Of a stretch of 64,000 bases of DNA, positions 18,071 through 27,301 are shown piece after piece. Each line of letters begins with the position of its first letter. Positions within the stretch are counted from its first letter, which is position 1. This DNA comes from Candidatus Saccharimonadota bacterium. GTDB taxonomy: Bacteria; Patescibacteriota; Saccharimonadia; Saccharimonadales; Saccharimonadaceae. Under the pieces are notes generated by a model. The model was not told the origin of the DNA, searched no databases, and saw nothing but the letters and a program-made list of their open reading frames with translations. Location of the stretch: the NCBI GenBank assembly GCA_009783305.1, contig WRHJ01000004.1, positions 1 through 64,000 of the forward strand, read 5' to 3'. The translations under genes were made by a program, and so were the position numbers.

Positions 18071-18781
18071 TTACTCGACCTTGGTTTCTTCGGCGGGAGT
18101 GGCGGTTTCAGTTTCAGGAGCTGGAGTTTCAGCGGCGGGTTCGGCAGAAGCAGCAGCTTCAGCGGCGGCAGCTTCGGCAGCAGCTTTGGCTTCGGCCTCA
18201 CGCTGGGCGGCTTCGATGGCTGGGTCGTAAACGGTAACAATGGTGGTTTCGGGATCGAGTTCTTTATCGGCAAGTTCGACACCTTTTGGAAGTTTGAGGT
18301 CGGCGATAGAGAGAACGTCTTCGGCAGTAGCCAGATTGCCAGCGTCTAATTGTAGACCGGATGGAAGATCGGCTGGCTTGGCTTTGACATCGATTTCTTC
18401 CAAAACCTGAAGGAAAGCGAGATGGATCTTGTTAGCTTCGGATTGTTCGAAATTCACAATGATAATAGGCGTGGTAGCCTCAACGATTTCGTCAGCAGAG
18501 ATGGCTTGGAATTCGATATTGCGAATAGTGCGCTTGACCGGATCAATATCAACGTCCTTGACTAGGGCCATTTGCGGTTTGCCGTCAATGTCTAGATCGA
18601 TGGGAGAGTGATAGCCAGCACGGAGGAGGACTTTTTCGGTGATATTGTAAGGGGAAGCGGTCAAAATCGGATCCTGCTCGCCACCATAAACGACGGAGGG
18701 GATTTGGCCTTCGGCGCGTAATTTCTTTAATTTTTTGCCAGTTAATTGGCGCTTGCCAAGTTGTAGTTTTTCTTCGCTCAT
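18071..18781 (-). CDS. rplY: 50S ribosomal protein L25 (CTC/TL5 type) with acidic tail
   Basis: 236 residues. The L25 5S-rRNA-binding domain (about 1-95, with LRAEGQIPSVVYGG) is joined to the TL5 C-terminal beta domain (about 96-185). The last 50 residues are an Ala/Glu/Pro/Thr-rich low-complexity tail ending in EETKVE, as in many general-stress CTC proteins but longer than the core family. Shine-Dalgarno AGGAAC. Monocistronic. Confidence 0.92.
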   Translation of the reverse strand: MSEEKLQLGKRQLTGKKLKKLRAEGQIPSVVYGGEQDPILTASPYNITEKVLLRAGYHSPIDLDIDGKPQMALVKDVDIDPVKRTIRNIEFQAISADEIVEATTPIIIVNFEQSEANKIHLAFLQVLEEIDVKAKPADLPSGLQLDAGNLATAEDVLSIADLKLPKGVELADKELDPETTIVTVYDPAIEAAQREAEAKAAAEAAAAEAAASAEPAAETPAPETETATPAEETKVE

Positions 18782-18868
18782 ATAGTTCCTGTTATTTGCT
18801 CTTGAGAAGATATTATGCTAATCTGGAGATAAAATCAAGCATGAGCGTATTGTACGCGAGGGAGAAAT

Positions 18869-19903
18869 ATGGAAACCGGAGAGGTGAGTAAAAAAATGGG
18901 GAAGACGCCTAGTCGTGGGCGGTGTTTTATATTACGGTACTTGCTGTCGTTAATTTTCGGTTGGCTGTTTGTTGTCACGCTGATTGGAACAATTAGCATT
19001 GTACTGGACAACATAATGAACGGGGGCGGGAGTAGTGCGTATTATATGGGTGGGTCTTATGCCTTATTGCTGACGGTTTTAGTGGTATTTGGGGTAGCGC
19101 ATTTGGCGATGGCGTTTTCAGTAGATAAAAAGATTGCATTGGACGAAAAGGCAGAAAAGTATACAAAGGTATTTGGTACGATTTTCAATGTCGGCTTGGT
19201 AGGTATAGCGACGGGCTTTGTAGTGATGATGTTATATCCATTGTTTGGCGCAGTGACTGGTTTGACGGACATGGAATGCAAGGAAGCTTGGCAAATGGTA
19301 ATAATGGGGCTAATTGCGATAGTTTTGTTGGCAGATATGGTGCGTTATCAAACACGGGCGCTAGTGAAACTGCCAAGATGGGTATATACGGTGACGATGG
19401 GGGCCGTAACATTGTTGGTGATAATATTATTCTTGATTTTCCCGGCTGGAGAAATTCGTGGGGCGGTAAAAGATCAAAAGATTATCAATGATCTGAGTTT
19501 GATCGAGAGCAAGATTGATAATTATGTGAGCGAAAACAATAGACTGCCGAAGGGCTTGGATGTCTTGGATTTGCAGGATTTGAACAGAAATGTGCGTGAC
19601 TATGAGTTCAAAGCGGGCGACAAGTCTAGCTATTATTACTTTAACTACACGCTTTGCACGGATGGATTCGTGACTGACCAATCAGGTAGTGCAGCGACAC
19701 CTTTTGATGATGATTTATGGGGAGTTGGGATATCTGATATTGTGACAGCACGGGACTTTTGGTCGCATACGAAGGGGTATAACTGTTTTGATTTGCAGGT
19801 TTATGGCGGCGGTTATTACAATGATTACGAGGATTGTGATTATTATAAAGATTGCGTAGAGGTTGATGATGACTATGACTACGATATGGATATCTATTTG
19901 TAG
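18869..19903 (+). CDS. Hypothetical five-helix membrane protein with acidic Tyr-rich tail
   Basis: 344 residues. Five predicted membrane helices (about 22-48, 62-83, 99-123, 141-157, 168-191) precede an outward domain whose opening (SKIDNYVSENNRLPKGLDVL) resembles the head-domain start of pilin-like proteins. The final 35 residues are dominated by Tyr and Asp with a few Cys (such as DYEDCDYYKDC). ATG chosen at 18869 with GAGGGAG upstream. It ends back to back with folC. Function unknown. Confidence 0.7.
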   Translation: METGEVSKKMGKTPSRGRCFILRYLLSLIFGWLFVVTLIGTISIVLDNIMNGGGSSAYYMGGSYALLLTVLVVFGVAHLAMAFSVDKKIALDEKAEKYTKVFGTIFNVGLVGIATGFVVMMLYPLFGAVTGLTDMECKEAWQMVIMGLIAIVLLADMVRYQTRALVKLPRWVYTVTMGAVTLLVIILFLIFPAGEIRGAVKDQKIINDLSLIESKIDNYVSENNRLPKGLDVLDLQDLNRNVRDYEFKAGDKSSYYYFNYTLCTDGFVTDQSGSAATPFDDDLWGVGISDIVTARDFWSHTKGYNCFDLQVYGGGYYNDYEDCDYYKDCVEVDDDYDYDMDIYL

Positions 19904-21148
19904 TTAAGATCGGGAAAGAAGGTGGGGACGGAGATGGTCGAGCAGATAAAATGATCCTGTGATGATGACTTGTTCGGTGGACTGTTTGATGGCGGCTTGG
20001 AGGGCAGCTGGGGGGTCGTCGATATATTCGCAAGTTGTGAAACCGGCGGTTTTGGCGGCGGAGACTAAAGAATCAGCGTCGATGGAAGAGCGTTTGTGGG
20101 TTTCGAGACTTTCGTTGTGGAAGCTGGTGAGGATGAGCTGGTCAGAAATCTGGCGCAGGATATTCATGCTGTCCTGAAGGGTGGCTAATTTGTTGCTGCC
20201 GAGTGTGGCGACGAGAGTGCGCGAACTGCTGGGGTATCTTTGGTTGAGATATTTGACGAAGGCTTGGAGTTTTTGGGGGTTGTGCGAGCCATCCATGATG
20301 ATGGTTTTGCCTTGATATTTGATCTGCTCTGCTCTGGCAGGAATTTGGATGGATCGAGCTTGCTTGGTCTGCATTGGGGTGAGGGGAGGTTTGTGGTCGC
20401 GTTGCAGTAAGAACTCAACAGTGGCTTTGCTGAGATTGAAGTTGCGGACCATGAAATTTTTGGTGACGTTTTCGATAACGTGCAAGCCGCCATGCATTTG
20501 TTCAGTGCGAGCTTTGATGGAAGCCATAATTTCTGGACTTTGCGGATACATGAAGGTAGTGTTGCCTTCGTGGATGATGCCGGCTTTTTCTTTGGCGATG
20601 GCGGCGAGATTTTCGCCTAAAATTTCGGTATGGTCGTAGCCAATGTCGGTGATGATGTTGATCTTGTCTGAGCCTCTGGCGATATTGGAGCCGTCCCACA
20701 GGCCGCCGAGACCGGTTTCGATGACGGCATAATCGAGCTTCATTTTGGCGAAGAGCCAGTAGGCGAAGGCCATGTAAAATTCGAAGTATGAAGGTTCGAC
20801 GCCAGTTTCTTGCACAATGGCAAAGAATTCTTCCATTTGAGCAACCCATTTATCTTCGGGAAGAGGCGCGAGATTGATGATGGCGCGTTCGCGGACGCTG
20901 TCGACGTGCGGAGAAACAGTGAGACCGGTGGTGAAGCCGGCGGATTGAAGTAGAGAGGCAGCAAAGTAGCAGGTGGAGGTTTTGCCGCTGGTGCCAGCGA
21001 CATGGATGATTTTGAGTTGTTTTTCGGGGTTGCCGAGGGCGTTTACTAGATCTTGCATGCGGGCGAGCATGTTTTCGCCGTGGTAGACGACGTCGGTATC
21101 GTTGAGAAATTGATTGATTTGGTCTTCTAGCTCGGTAAATTTGCTCAT
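19904..21148 (-). CDS. folC: Folylpolyglutamate synthase/dihydrofolate synthase family (Mur ligase fold)
   Basis: 414 residues. The ATP-binding loop HVAGTSGKTSTC is near residue 50, followed by the ISPHV-like SPHVDSVRERA segment and DGSHNPQK in the C-terminal domain, all typical of FolC. It adds glutamate to folates. The only other folate gene here is folD. A TGTTATAAT box ends 8 nt before the ATG and no Shine-Dalgarno site is present, so the message is leaderless or nearly so. Confidence 0.88.
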   Translation of the reverse strand: MSKFTELEDQINQFLNDTDVVYHGENMLARMQDLVNALGNPEKQLKIIHVAGTSGKTSTCYFAASLLQSAGFTTGLTVSPHVDSVRERAIINLAPLPEDKWVAQMEEFFAIVQETGVEPSYFEFYMAFAYWLFAKMKLDYAVIETGLGGLWDGSNIARGSDKINIITDIGYDHTEILGENLAAIAKEKAGIIHEGNTTFMYPQSPEIMASIKARTEQMHGGLHVIENVTKNFMVRNFNLSKATVEFLLQRDHKPPLTPMQTKQARSIQIPARAEQIKYQGKTIIMDGSHNPQKLQAFVKYLNQRYPSSSRTLVATLGSNKLATLQDSMNILRQISDQLILTSFHNESLETHKRSSIDADSLVSAAKTAGFTTCEYIDDPPAALQAAIKQSTEQVIITGSFYLLDHLRPHLLSRS

Positions 21149-21212
21149 GGGGTTATATTATAACATTTTTTCTTGAGATGGGAAAAACGACTCCGGAGAG
21201 CCGACGGTTAAG

Positions 21213-22328
21213 TTAACCCTTGAATGTGTATCCGCGAGCTTCGCATGCTTTTTTGTCGGCACGGATTTCTTGGTGTATCCTCTTTTTTGTTTCGGCGAGT
21301 TTTGAATTATCTGGTCGGACTGCGCCTGTACCGGAACCAATTTCGAATACTGTTACGCTAGTTACACTACCATCAACGCCTTCTTCTGGAGTTTGCAGGC
21401 GGCTGGAGATTTGCCCTAACGCTAAATTATACCCTATCTGGATAGACGGGAATTTAAAATCTGGATCAGTTTGATGTTTTTGTAGCAAATCAACAGAGGT
21501 ACCGTTTTTCAAATCAATTAGTAGACCCTCCGCAATGATGTATTCGTTGTCAATCGTGTCGATTTTGGTCACTATGTTTTCTCTTCCGGCTCTCCTGTCG
21601 CCAGCTAAAAAGACGTCTACTGTCTGGCTGGTTTTGCCAAGCTCTATGGTGTCACGAAATCTGTTAAACGTTACGTCGCCGTATTTGTTCACTTCATATG
21701 GCGGCCGAATTTCGCGATTATCCACATTGCTCTGCGCCTCTTGTGGTTGTGGAATTTCTTCGATGGACGAAACTTTGTCGCCAAAATGTTTTGATAGGAT
21801 GTTGTATTCGGAGTTGGGATTGCCAAATGAAAACTCAAATACTGTGTCGCCCTGTTTCGGCTCAGTGCTAACGAAAACTGGAGTTTCTGATTCTTTGCCT
21901 GTTGCCTTGTCTATGATTGCAATAGCCAGATATTTGGGGTTTTTAATCTGGCTTTTGTCTCTTATGATGTCGCGAGAGTTGCTTATTGGTTTGCCTGCTT
22001 CATCAAACTCTGGCTGCACGAGGATGGGCGTGAACTCTTTGTTTTGACCGTTCATTTTCATACCTAGCTCTTGCGCTTCTTTTGTATGGATAGTGTCAAA
22101 TACTTCGCCTTTGTAATTTTTAATTTCACGTTCCGGGAAGTATGTTTCGGAGTTTATGAACAGAGTCAGATCTTCATGGTAAGTTTCACCGTTATATTTA
22201 TGGCGAATAAAAGTACCATCTGGCTGTTTGATATATTCAGATCCCCTTTCCGTCTTGAAGCTTTTGATGTGCGGCGTAAAATCTGACTTATCAGATGGAT
22301 TTGGCTCTGAGGGCACAAAATCTTCCAT
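21213..22328 (-). CDS. Hypothetical protein
   Basis: 371 residues, hydrophilic, no signal peptide or membrane helix, no family recognised. Beta-rich appearance, with repeated phrases about scaffold-like polar strands; the C terminus (NSKLAETKKRIHQEIRADKKACEARGYTF) is helical and basic. It lies 15 nt downstream of uvrA, but TGATATAAT ends 9 nt before its ATG, and the TGA of that box is the uvrA stop codon. It may therefore be expressed both from its own promoter and by read-through. Confidence 0.65.
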   Translation of the reverse strand: MEDFVPSEPNPSDKSDFTPHIKSFKTERGSEYIKQPDGTFIRHKYNGETYHEDLTLFINSETYFPEREIKNYKGEVFDTIHTKEAQELGMKMNGQNKEFTPILVQPEFDEAGKPISNSRDIIRDKSQIKNPKYLAIAIIDKATGKESETPVFVSTEPKQGDTVFEFSFGNPNSEYNILSKHFGDKVSSIEEIPQPQEAQSNVDNREIRPPYEVNKYGDVTFNRFRDTIELGKTSQTVDVFLAGDRRAGRENIVTKIDTIDNEYIIAEGLLIDLKNGTSVDLLQKHQTDPDFKFPSIQIGYNLALGQISSRLQTPEEGVDGSVTSVTVFEIGSGTGAVRPDNSKLAETKKRIHQEIRADKKACEARGYTFKG

Positions 22329-22343
22329 GATGGAATTATTATA

Positions 22344-25205
22344 TCAAAGAATTTGTTTGAGGTATTTGCCGGTGGCGGATTTGGGGTTTTTGGCGACTTC
22401 TTCCGGGGTGCCGGTGGCTATAATATTGCCGCCGTGCTGGCCGCCTTCCGGACCCATGTCGATAATATGGTCAGCACATTTGATGACGTTGAGGTTGTGT
22501 TCGATGATGATCATAGAATTACCTCCGGAGACAAGCTTGTCGAGAATTTTCATGAGGCGTTTGACGTCGTGGGTATGGAGGCCGGTGGTGGGTTCGTCGA
22601 GGATATAGAGGGTACGGCCGGTGCTGCGTCTTGATAATTCCGTGGCAAGTTTGATGCGCTGAGCTTCGCCGCCAGAGAAAGTAGTGGCGGGCTGACCAAG
22701 ATGGACGTAGCCGAGACCAACTTCTTTGAGGGTTTTTAGTTTGTTGCTGATGCTAGGCAAGTTCTCGAAGAAATCGGCAGCCTCGTCGATGGTCATTTGT
22801 AAGATATCGGAGATGGTTTTGCCTTTGTATTTGACTTCGAGGGCTTCGCGATTGTAGCGTTTGCCGTGGCAAACGTCGCAAGTGACGAAAACGTCGGGGA
22901 GGAAGTGCATTTCGATTTTGATAACGCCGTCGCCCTGACAATGTTCGCAACGGCCGCCCTTGACGTTGAAGGAGAATCGGCCGGGTTTGTAGCCGCGGAC
23001 TTGAGCTTCGGGTTGGTTGGCAAAAAGATCGCGGATGGGACCGAAGACGCCGGTGTAGGTGGCGGGGTTGGAACGCGGGGTACGGCCGATGGGTGATTGG
23101 TCGATGACGATGACTTTATCAAGGTCTTTGATGCCGTCGATACGCTCATGGAGACCGGGTACGGTTTGAGCGCGGTGGAGGCGAGCTTGGAGTTCGTTGG
23201 CGATAATATTGTTGACGAGGGTAGATTTGCCGGAACCAGAGACGCCGGAAACAACGGTGAGGAGGCCAAGCGGGAATTTGACGGTGATATCTTTGAGGTT
23301 ATTTTCGCGGGCGCCAACGACAGTTAGGAATTTATCGGATGGCTTGCGGCGTTTTTTGGGCGTGGGAAATTTTTCTTTGCCGGATAAATAGCGACCGGTG
23401 ATGGAGTTCTCATTTTTGGCAACTTCTTTGGGTGTGCCGGTGGCAACCACTTCCCCGCCCTTGATGCCAGCGCCGGGACCGATGTCGACAAGGTAATCTG
23501 ACTGCTTGATGGTGTCTTCGTCATGCTCGACAACGATGACAGTGTTTTTGAGATCACGGAGATGTTTTAGGGTGTTAATGAGTTTGTTGTTGTCGCGCTG
23601 GTGGAGACCAATGGAGGGTTCGTCCAAAACGTAGAGGACGCCTTGAAGACCGCTACCAATTTGGGTGGCGAGACGGATGCGCTGGGCTTCACCACCAGAT
23701 AGAGTATTAGCGCTGCGGCCAAGTTCAAGGTAATTTAGGCCGACAGCTTGCATGAAACCAACGCGAGCTTTGATTTCCTTGATGATGGGGCGGGCAATAA
23801 GCTCTTCGTTTTCGGTTAGCTCCAAGCTACTGTTGAGCAGTTCGAGTGCTTCGTCAACATCCATGGCGCAGATGTCCATGATGTTGAGGCCGTGAATCGT
23901 GACAGCAAGGACGGATGGGCGAAGACGGGCGCCGAGACAAGTCTGGCACTGGCGTTCGCGCATGAAACGTTCGATATCTTTGCGGATAAAATCACTATCG
24001 GTTTCTTTGTGGCGACGCTCGAGAGTAGGAATAACACCTTCGTAGGTGGTTTGGTATTCATAACCGTTGCTGAGTTTGACTTTGTATTTGTCTGAGTCCG
24101 TGCCATAAAGGATTTTATGGATGGCGTCTTCGGATAAGTCGCGAACTGGTACGTGGACGGAAAAGCCATGTCGGGCGCCGACGGCGGTGAGGCGTTTGAG
24201 CCACCAGCTTTCTTGATTGACGCGGTTGTATGGTCGGATAGCGCCCTCGGCGATGGTGAGGTTGGGATTAAAGATAAGTTCGGGGTCAATTTCCATGCGA
24301 TTGCCCAGACCAGTGCAAGTGGGACAGGCGCCTTGGGGAGCATTGAAGGAGAATAATCTTGGTTCTAGTTCCGGGATGAGCTCATCCGGATGGTCGGGGC
24401 AAGCATAGCGTTGGGAGAAAGTGATGACGTTTTCTTCTTTGGTGTTGATGTTGTTTTGGCCGAGCGCAGTGTTGTTGTCAGTAATTTGGAGGATTTGAAT
24501 AATGCCCTGTCCAATTTCTAAGGCTTGCTCGACAGATTGGCTAATGCGAGAAAGCAAGTCTTTGCTCATAACAAAACGGTCAACCACGATCTCGATGTCG
24601 TGGCGGAGATTTTTGTCGAGTTCGGGGAATTCATCTAAAGCATAGACAATGCCGTCGACCCGAGCGCGAGAAAAACCTTTAGTAAGATATTGGTCAGGGA
24701 CGTGGGCGAAAGTGCCTTTTTTGTGAGTAACGATAGGGGCGAGGAGCATGAGTTTGCTGGTTTCGGGCAGTTTCATGACTTCGTCAATGATGTCTTGTAC
24801 GGTGCGCTTTTCGACCTGCCGGTGGTCGATAGGACAATGGGGCACGCCGATGCGGGCGAATAGAAGACGCAAATAATCATAGATTTCGGTGACGGTGGCA
24901 ACGGTAGAACGGGGGTTTCGGCTGGTGGATTTTTGATCGATGGAGATGGCTGGGGATAGGCCGGTGATCATATCGACATCAGGTTTGTCCATAATGCCGA
25001 GGAACATACGGGCGTAGCTGCTAAGGGATTCAACATAGCGACGTTGGCCTTCGGCATAGATGGTGTCAAAGGCTAGCGACGATTTGCCGGAACCGGACAG
25101 CCCAGTGATGACGACTAATTTGTCGCGCGGGATATCGAGGTCGATGCTCTTGAGGTTGTTGGCCCGAGCACCGCGAATTTTAATATAATCCTGACTACCG
25201 TCCAT
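22344..25205 (-). CDS. uvrA: Excinuclease ABC subunit A
   Basis: 953 residues, full length. Damage-recognition ATPase of nucleotide excision repair. The first ATPase half has [14 protein letters not shown] near residue 35, a zinc-binding CxxC region (CPDHPDEL...CPTC) and LSGGEAQRI. The second half has GVSGSGKST near 650, a CEHC...CDVC zinc site and [16 protein letters not shown] box lies 10 nt before the ATG. Its partner uvrB is 2 kb away on the other strand. The product acts with UvrB on damaged DNA. Confidence 0.97.
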   Translation of the reverse strand: MDGSQDYIKIRGARANNLKSIDLDIPRDKLVVITGLSGSGKSSLAFDTIYAEGQRRYVESLSSYARMFLGIMDKPDVDMITGLSPAISIDQKSTSRNPRSTVATVTEIYDYLRLLFARIGVPHCPIDHRQVEKRTVQDIIDEVMKLPETSKLMLLAPIVTHKKGTFAHVPDQYLTKGFSRARVDGIVYALDEFPELDKNLRHDIEIVVDRFVMSKDLLSRISQSVEQALEIGQGIIQILQITDNNTALGQNNINTKEENVITFSQRYACPDHPDELIPELEPRLFSFNAPQGACPTCTGLGNRMEIDPELIFNPNLTIAEGAIRPYNRVNQESWWLKRLTAVGARHGFSVHVPVRDLSEDAIHKILYGTDSDKYKVKLSNGYEYQTTYEGVIPTLERRHKETDSDFIRKDIERFMRERQCQTCLGARLRPSVLAVTIHGLNIMDICAMDVDEALELLNSSLELTENEELIARPIIKEIKARVGFMQAVGLNYLELGRSANTLSGGEAQRIRLATQIGSGLQGVLYVLDEPSIGLHQRDNNKLINTLKHLRDLKNTVIVVEHDEDTIKQSDYLVDIGPGAGIKGGEVVATGTPKEVAKNENSITGRYLSGKEKFPTPKKRRKPSDKFLTVVGARENNLKDITVKFPLGLLTVVSGVSGSGKSTLVNNIIANELQARLHRAQTVPGLHERIDGIKDLDKVIVIDQSPIGRTPRSNPATYTGVFGPIRDLFANQPEAQVRGYKPGRFSFNVKGGRCEHCQGDGVIKIEMHFLPDVFVTCDVCHGKRYNREALEVKYKGKTISDILQMTIDEAADFFENLPSISNKLKTLKEVGLGYVHLGQPATTFSGGEAQRIKLATELSRRSTGRTLYILDEPTTGLHTHDVKRLMKILDKLVSGGNSMIIIEHNLNVIKCADHIIDMGPEGGQHGGNIIATGTPEEVAKNPKSATGKYLKQIL

Positions 25206-25248
25206 AAACCGCTAGATTATACTCCAAAATAAGGGAAAAATCAATACT

Positions 25249-25749
25249 CTAGGCCCAATAATAGGAGCGGCCGTTTTCGATTTTTTCGAGGATGCCGCCG
25301 TTTTTTTCGGTGATGCGGCGGGAGCCGATATTGTCGGCTCGGTTGGTGATGAGTACTTTGTCTTGTCCTAGGGATTTGACATATTCAATCAGGAGGCGCA
25401 TGGCTTCGGTGCCGACGCTTTTGCCCCTAAAATCGCTGTGGATACCGATGCCGATATGGCCACCTTTGATTCGTAATTGATCATTTAGATAGTGGCGGGC
25501 TTTGCCAATGCCGGCAAGCTGCCCGTCATACAGAATCCAAAACATGGTTTCGGGGACACGATCTTCTGGGATGTTGATGCCATTTTCAAATTCAATGCGG
25601 CGTTTAATGTAATCTTGAAATCCGGAGGGATTTTCAATATCGAAACCTTTACCGGGACGGCTAAAGCCGTTCTCCTCGAGTGGGAAAGAGAGCAAAAAAG
25701 CTTGTTCCTTGTCACCATCGGTGACACTAACTTTACGAAGGGTAATCAC
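25249..25749 (-). CDS. GNAT family N-acetyltransferase
   Basis: 166 residues with the acetyl-CoA binding fold: GGHIGIGIHSDFRGKSVGTEAM is the V/A motif region, followed by a conserved Asn (ADNIGS) and a C-terminal Tyr segment. Substrate unknown. It starts 2 nt after the rimK-like stop, as third gene of an operon with the retropepsin and ATP-grasp ligase. RimI-type GNATs acetylate ribosomal proteins; whether this one does is speculation from context. Confidence 0.82.
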   Translation of the reverse strand: MITLRKVSVTDGDKEQAFLLSFPLEENGFSRPGKGFDIENPSGFQDYIKRRIEFENGINIPEDRVPETMFWILYDGQLAGIGKARHYLNDQLRIKGGHIGIGIHSDFRGKSVGTEAMRLLIEYVKSLGQDKVLITNRADNIGSRRITEKNGGILEKIENGRSYYWA

Positions 25750-25751
25750 AA

Positions 25752-26660
25752 TTAAGCTCCGATGCGATCTTTGCGGCCGGTGCGGTGGGCATTGCGTTCG
25801 ACGTATTCAATCATTTTGAGGGCAACGTTGCGACCGGTGACTTTTTCGATACCAAATCCAGGAGAAGCATTGACTTCGAGGACGAGTGGTCCACGATTGC
25901 TGCGCATGAGGTCGACGCCAGCAACGTGCAGACCCATAGATTTGGCGGCTTTGACAGCAACTTTTTCTTCTTCGGGCGTGAGTTTGATGGTGGTGCCCTG
26001 CCCACCTTTGTGGAGGTTGGAGCGGAATTCATCATCGAGCGATTGGCGTTTCATGCTGGCGACCACTTGAGAGCCGACGACAAAGGCGCGGATGTCAACT
26101 CCGGCGGATTCGGCAATAAATTCTTGGACAAGGATATTTACACCATCTTCGTTGGTGAGGTAAAAAGCCTGGAGGGCAGATTTGGCGGTGCGGCGGCTTT
26201 CGGCGAGAACAACGCCGTTACCGTGAGTGCCGCGAGCAAGCTTGATAATGCAAGGCAGACCAATTTCGTCAATCAGGACGTCAATATCGCCGGTGTTGCG
26301 GGAAATGAGGGTGCGCGGAGTGGCAACGTCGCTGCGGCTCATAATTTGGGCAGCGCGGAGTTTGTCGCGAACGCGGCTGATGGCGAGAGATCCGGTAAGG
26401 CAATAGTAGCCTTGTGTTTCGAACTGCCGCAAAATGGCAGTACCGTAGAAGGTCATGGAATTACTGATGCGGGGGATGACAGCATCAAAATGATCAACAG
26501 GCTTACCTTTATAGATGACTTTGCTGGCTTTGCCGTCGACGGAAATATAACAGTTCTTGTACTTAATAACTTTTACGGTGTGACCGCGCTTTTCGGCTTC
26601 TTCGACGAGGCGCTTAGTGGAATAGTTGGCATTACCATTACTTAAAATAGCGATTTTCAT
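25752..26660 (-). CDS. rimK: RimK family ATP-grasp alpha-L-glutamate ligase
   Basis: 302 residues with the family start MKIAILSNGNANYSTKRL, an ATP-grasp core (TPRTLISR, CIIKLARGTHGNGV, VQEFIAESAGVDIRAFV) and the metal-binding end LEVNASPGFG. RimK adds glutamate residues to the C terminus of ribosomal protein S6 in other bacteria. It overlaps the upstream retropepsin-like gene by 4 nt, matching the known rimK/rimB arrangement. The actual target here is unknown. Confidence 0.9.
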   Translation of the reverse strand: MKIAILSNGNANYSTKRLVEEAEKRGHTVKVIKYKNCYISVDGKASKVIYKGKPVDHFDAVIPRISNSMTFYGTAILRQFETQGYYCLTGSLAISRVRDKLRAAQIMSRSDVATPRTLISRNTGDIDVLIDEIGLPCIIKLARGTHGNGVVLAESRRTAKSALQAFYLTNEDGVNILVQEFIAESAGVDIRAFVVGSQVVASMKRQSLDDEFRSNLHKGGQGTTIKLTPEEEKVAVKAAKSMGLHVAGVDLMRSNRGPLVLEVNASPGFGIEKVTGRNVALKMIEYVERNAHRTGRKDRIGA

Positions 26661-27169
26661 TTTGTACCATCCTTTTCTGTAGTTTTAGCATATTTTTGGT
26701 GAAATGCATACGGATTTTGCGCCAATTCCTTTTGCAGTTTTTTGGTGCGGGGATTTTTGGGGAAGCGCATGGTTTGGCGGTTGACATCAATGATAAATTT
26801 TCCAGCTAGAGTGCGTTTGCCCAGTAGGATGGGGAAATTTTGTTTGGAGCGGTTGGATAGACTAAAGAGAACGCGCATTCTGCGACCTTCGATTTTGATG
26901 GGGAGTTTGGTGCGGTAGCGGATTTGCTCCTGCCCCATAGCGCTGCGGACAACGGCGACATCGAAGTCGGTGCGTTTGATGATTTTGCCGCTATAAAATG
27001 GGGATTTGGGGCCGAATAGGGAGAATTTTAGGGTATTTTTTTTGTCAATCGAAATATGACTCGCCCAGATGGACGAAGCGTCTGCGCCGCTGTCAATTTT
27101 GGCTGGTACCTTTTTGCGCCCATAAATATTGACAAGCGCGCTATCACCAATAACGCTTTTTTCTTTCAT
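26657..27169 (-). CDS. RimB-like ATP-dependent zinc protease (retropepsin fold)
   Basis: 170 residues of the PF05618-type family. The aspartyl-protease-like IDSGADASS motif is near residue 22, and the ILLGKRTLAGKFIIDV strand towards the end is typical. In other bacteria the RimB protease trims the glutamate tails RimK adds. First gene of the operon, overlapping rimK by 4 nt. A complete TTGACA-17-TATAAT promoter sits 6 nt before the ATG, with no room for a Shine-Dalgarno site. Confidence 0.85.
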   Translation of the reverse strand: MKEKSVIGDSALVNIYGRKKVPAKIDSGADASSIWASHISIDKKNTLKFSLFGPKSPFYSGKIIKRTDFDVAVVRSAMGQEQIRYRTKLPIKIEGRRMRVLFSLSNRSKQNFPILLGKRTLAGKFIIDVNRQTMRFPKNPRTKKLQKELAQNPYAFHQKYAKTTEKDGTK

Positions 27170-27175
27170 CTTTCC

Positions 27176-27204
27176 ATTATAGCACGGTTGATGGTTTTTG
27201 TCAA
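27176..27204 (-). promoter_or_regulatory. Consensus promoter giving a leaderless rimB-rimK-GNAT mRNA
   Basis: TTGACA (27199-27204), 17-bp spacer, TATAAT (27176-27181), then 6 nt to the ATG. This is the clearest leaderless promoter in the window because the -35 element is also perfect. Confidence 0.85.
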
Positions 27205-27218
27205 CGTGCTACGCACTA

Positions 27219-27284
27219 GATAATCCTGCCTCGCTCGGAAAAGAAAGTAAACTTTCTTTTCGCTCGCTTCGTTGAATTATCAAT
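27219..27284. repeat. Imperfect inverted repeat between rimB and uvrB
   Basis: Outer arms GATAAT/ATTATC and a central perfect stem GAAAAGAAAG/CTTTCTTTTC with a 4-nt loop at 27238-27261. Flanking CCTCGCTCGG and CGCTCGCTTCG are related but not exact. It may be a terminator-like or REP-like palindrome; it overlaps the upstream region of uvrB. Confidence 0.5.
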
Positions 27285-27286
27285 AA

Positions 27287-27295
27287 TGTTATAAT
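27287..27295 (+). promoter_or_regulatory. Extended -10 box, leaderless uvrB
   Basis: TGTTATAAT with exactly 6 nt to ATG at 27302. Confidence 0.75.
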
Positions 27296-27301
27296 ATTAG
27301 G

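Noticed and set aside
25785-26645. Open frame of 286 codons opposite rimK
   Set aside because: Antisense to a clearly conserved ATP-grasp gene; composition is the complement of the real gene and it has no recognisable motif or start signal.
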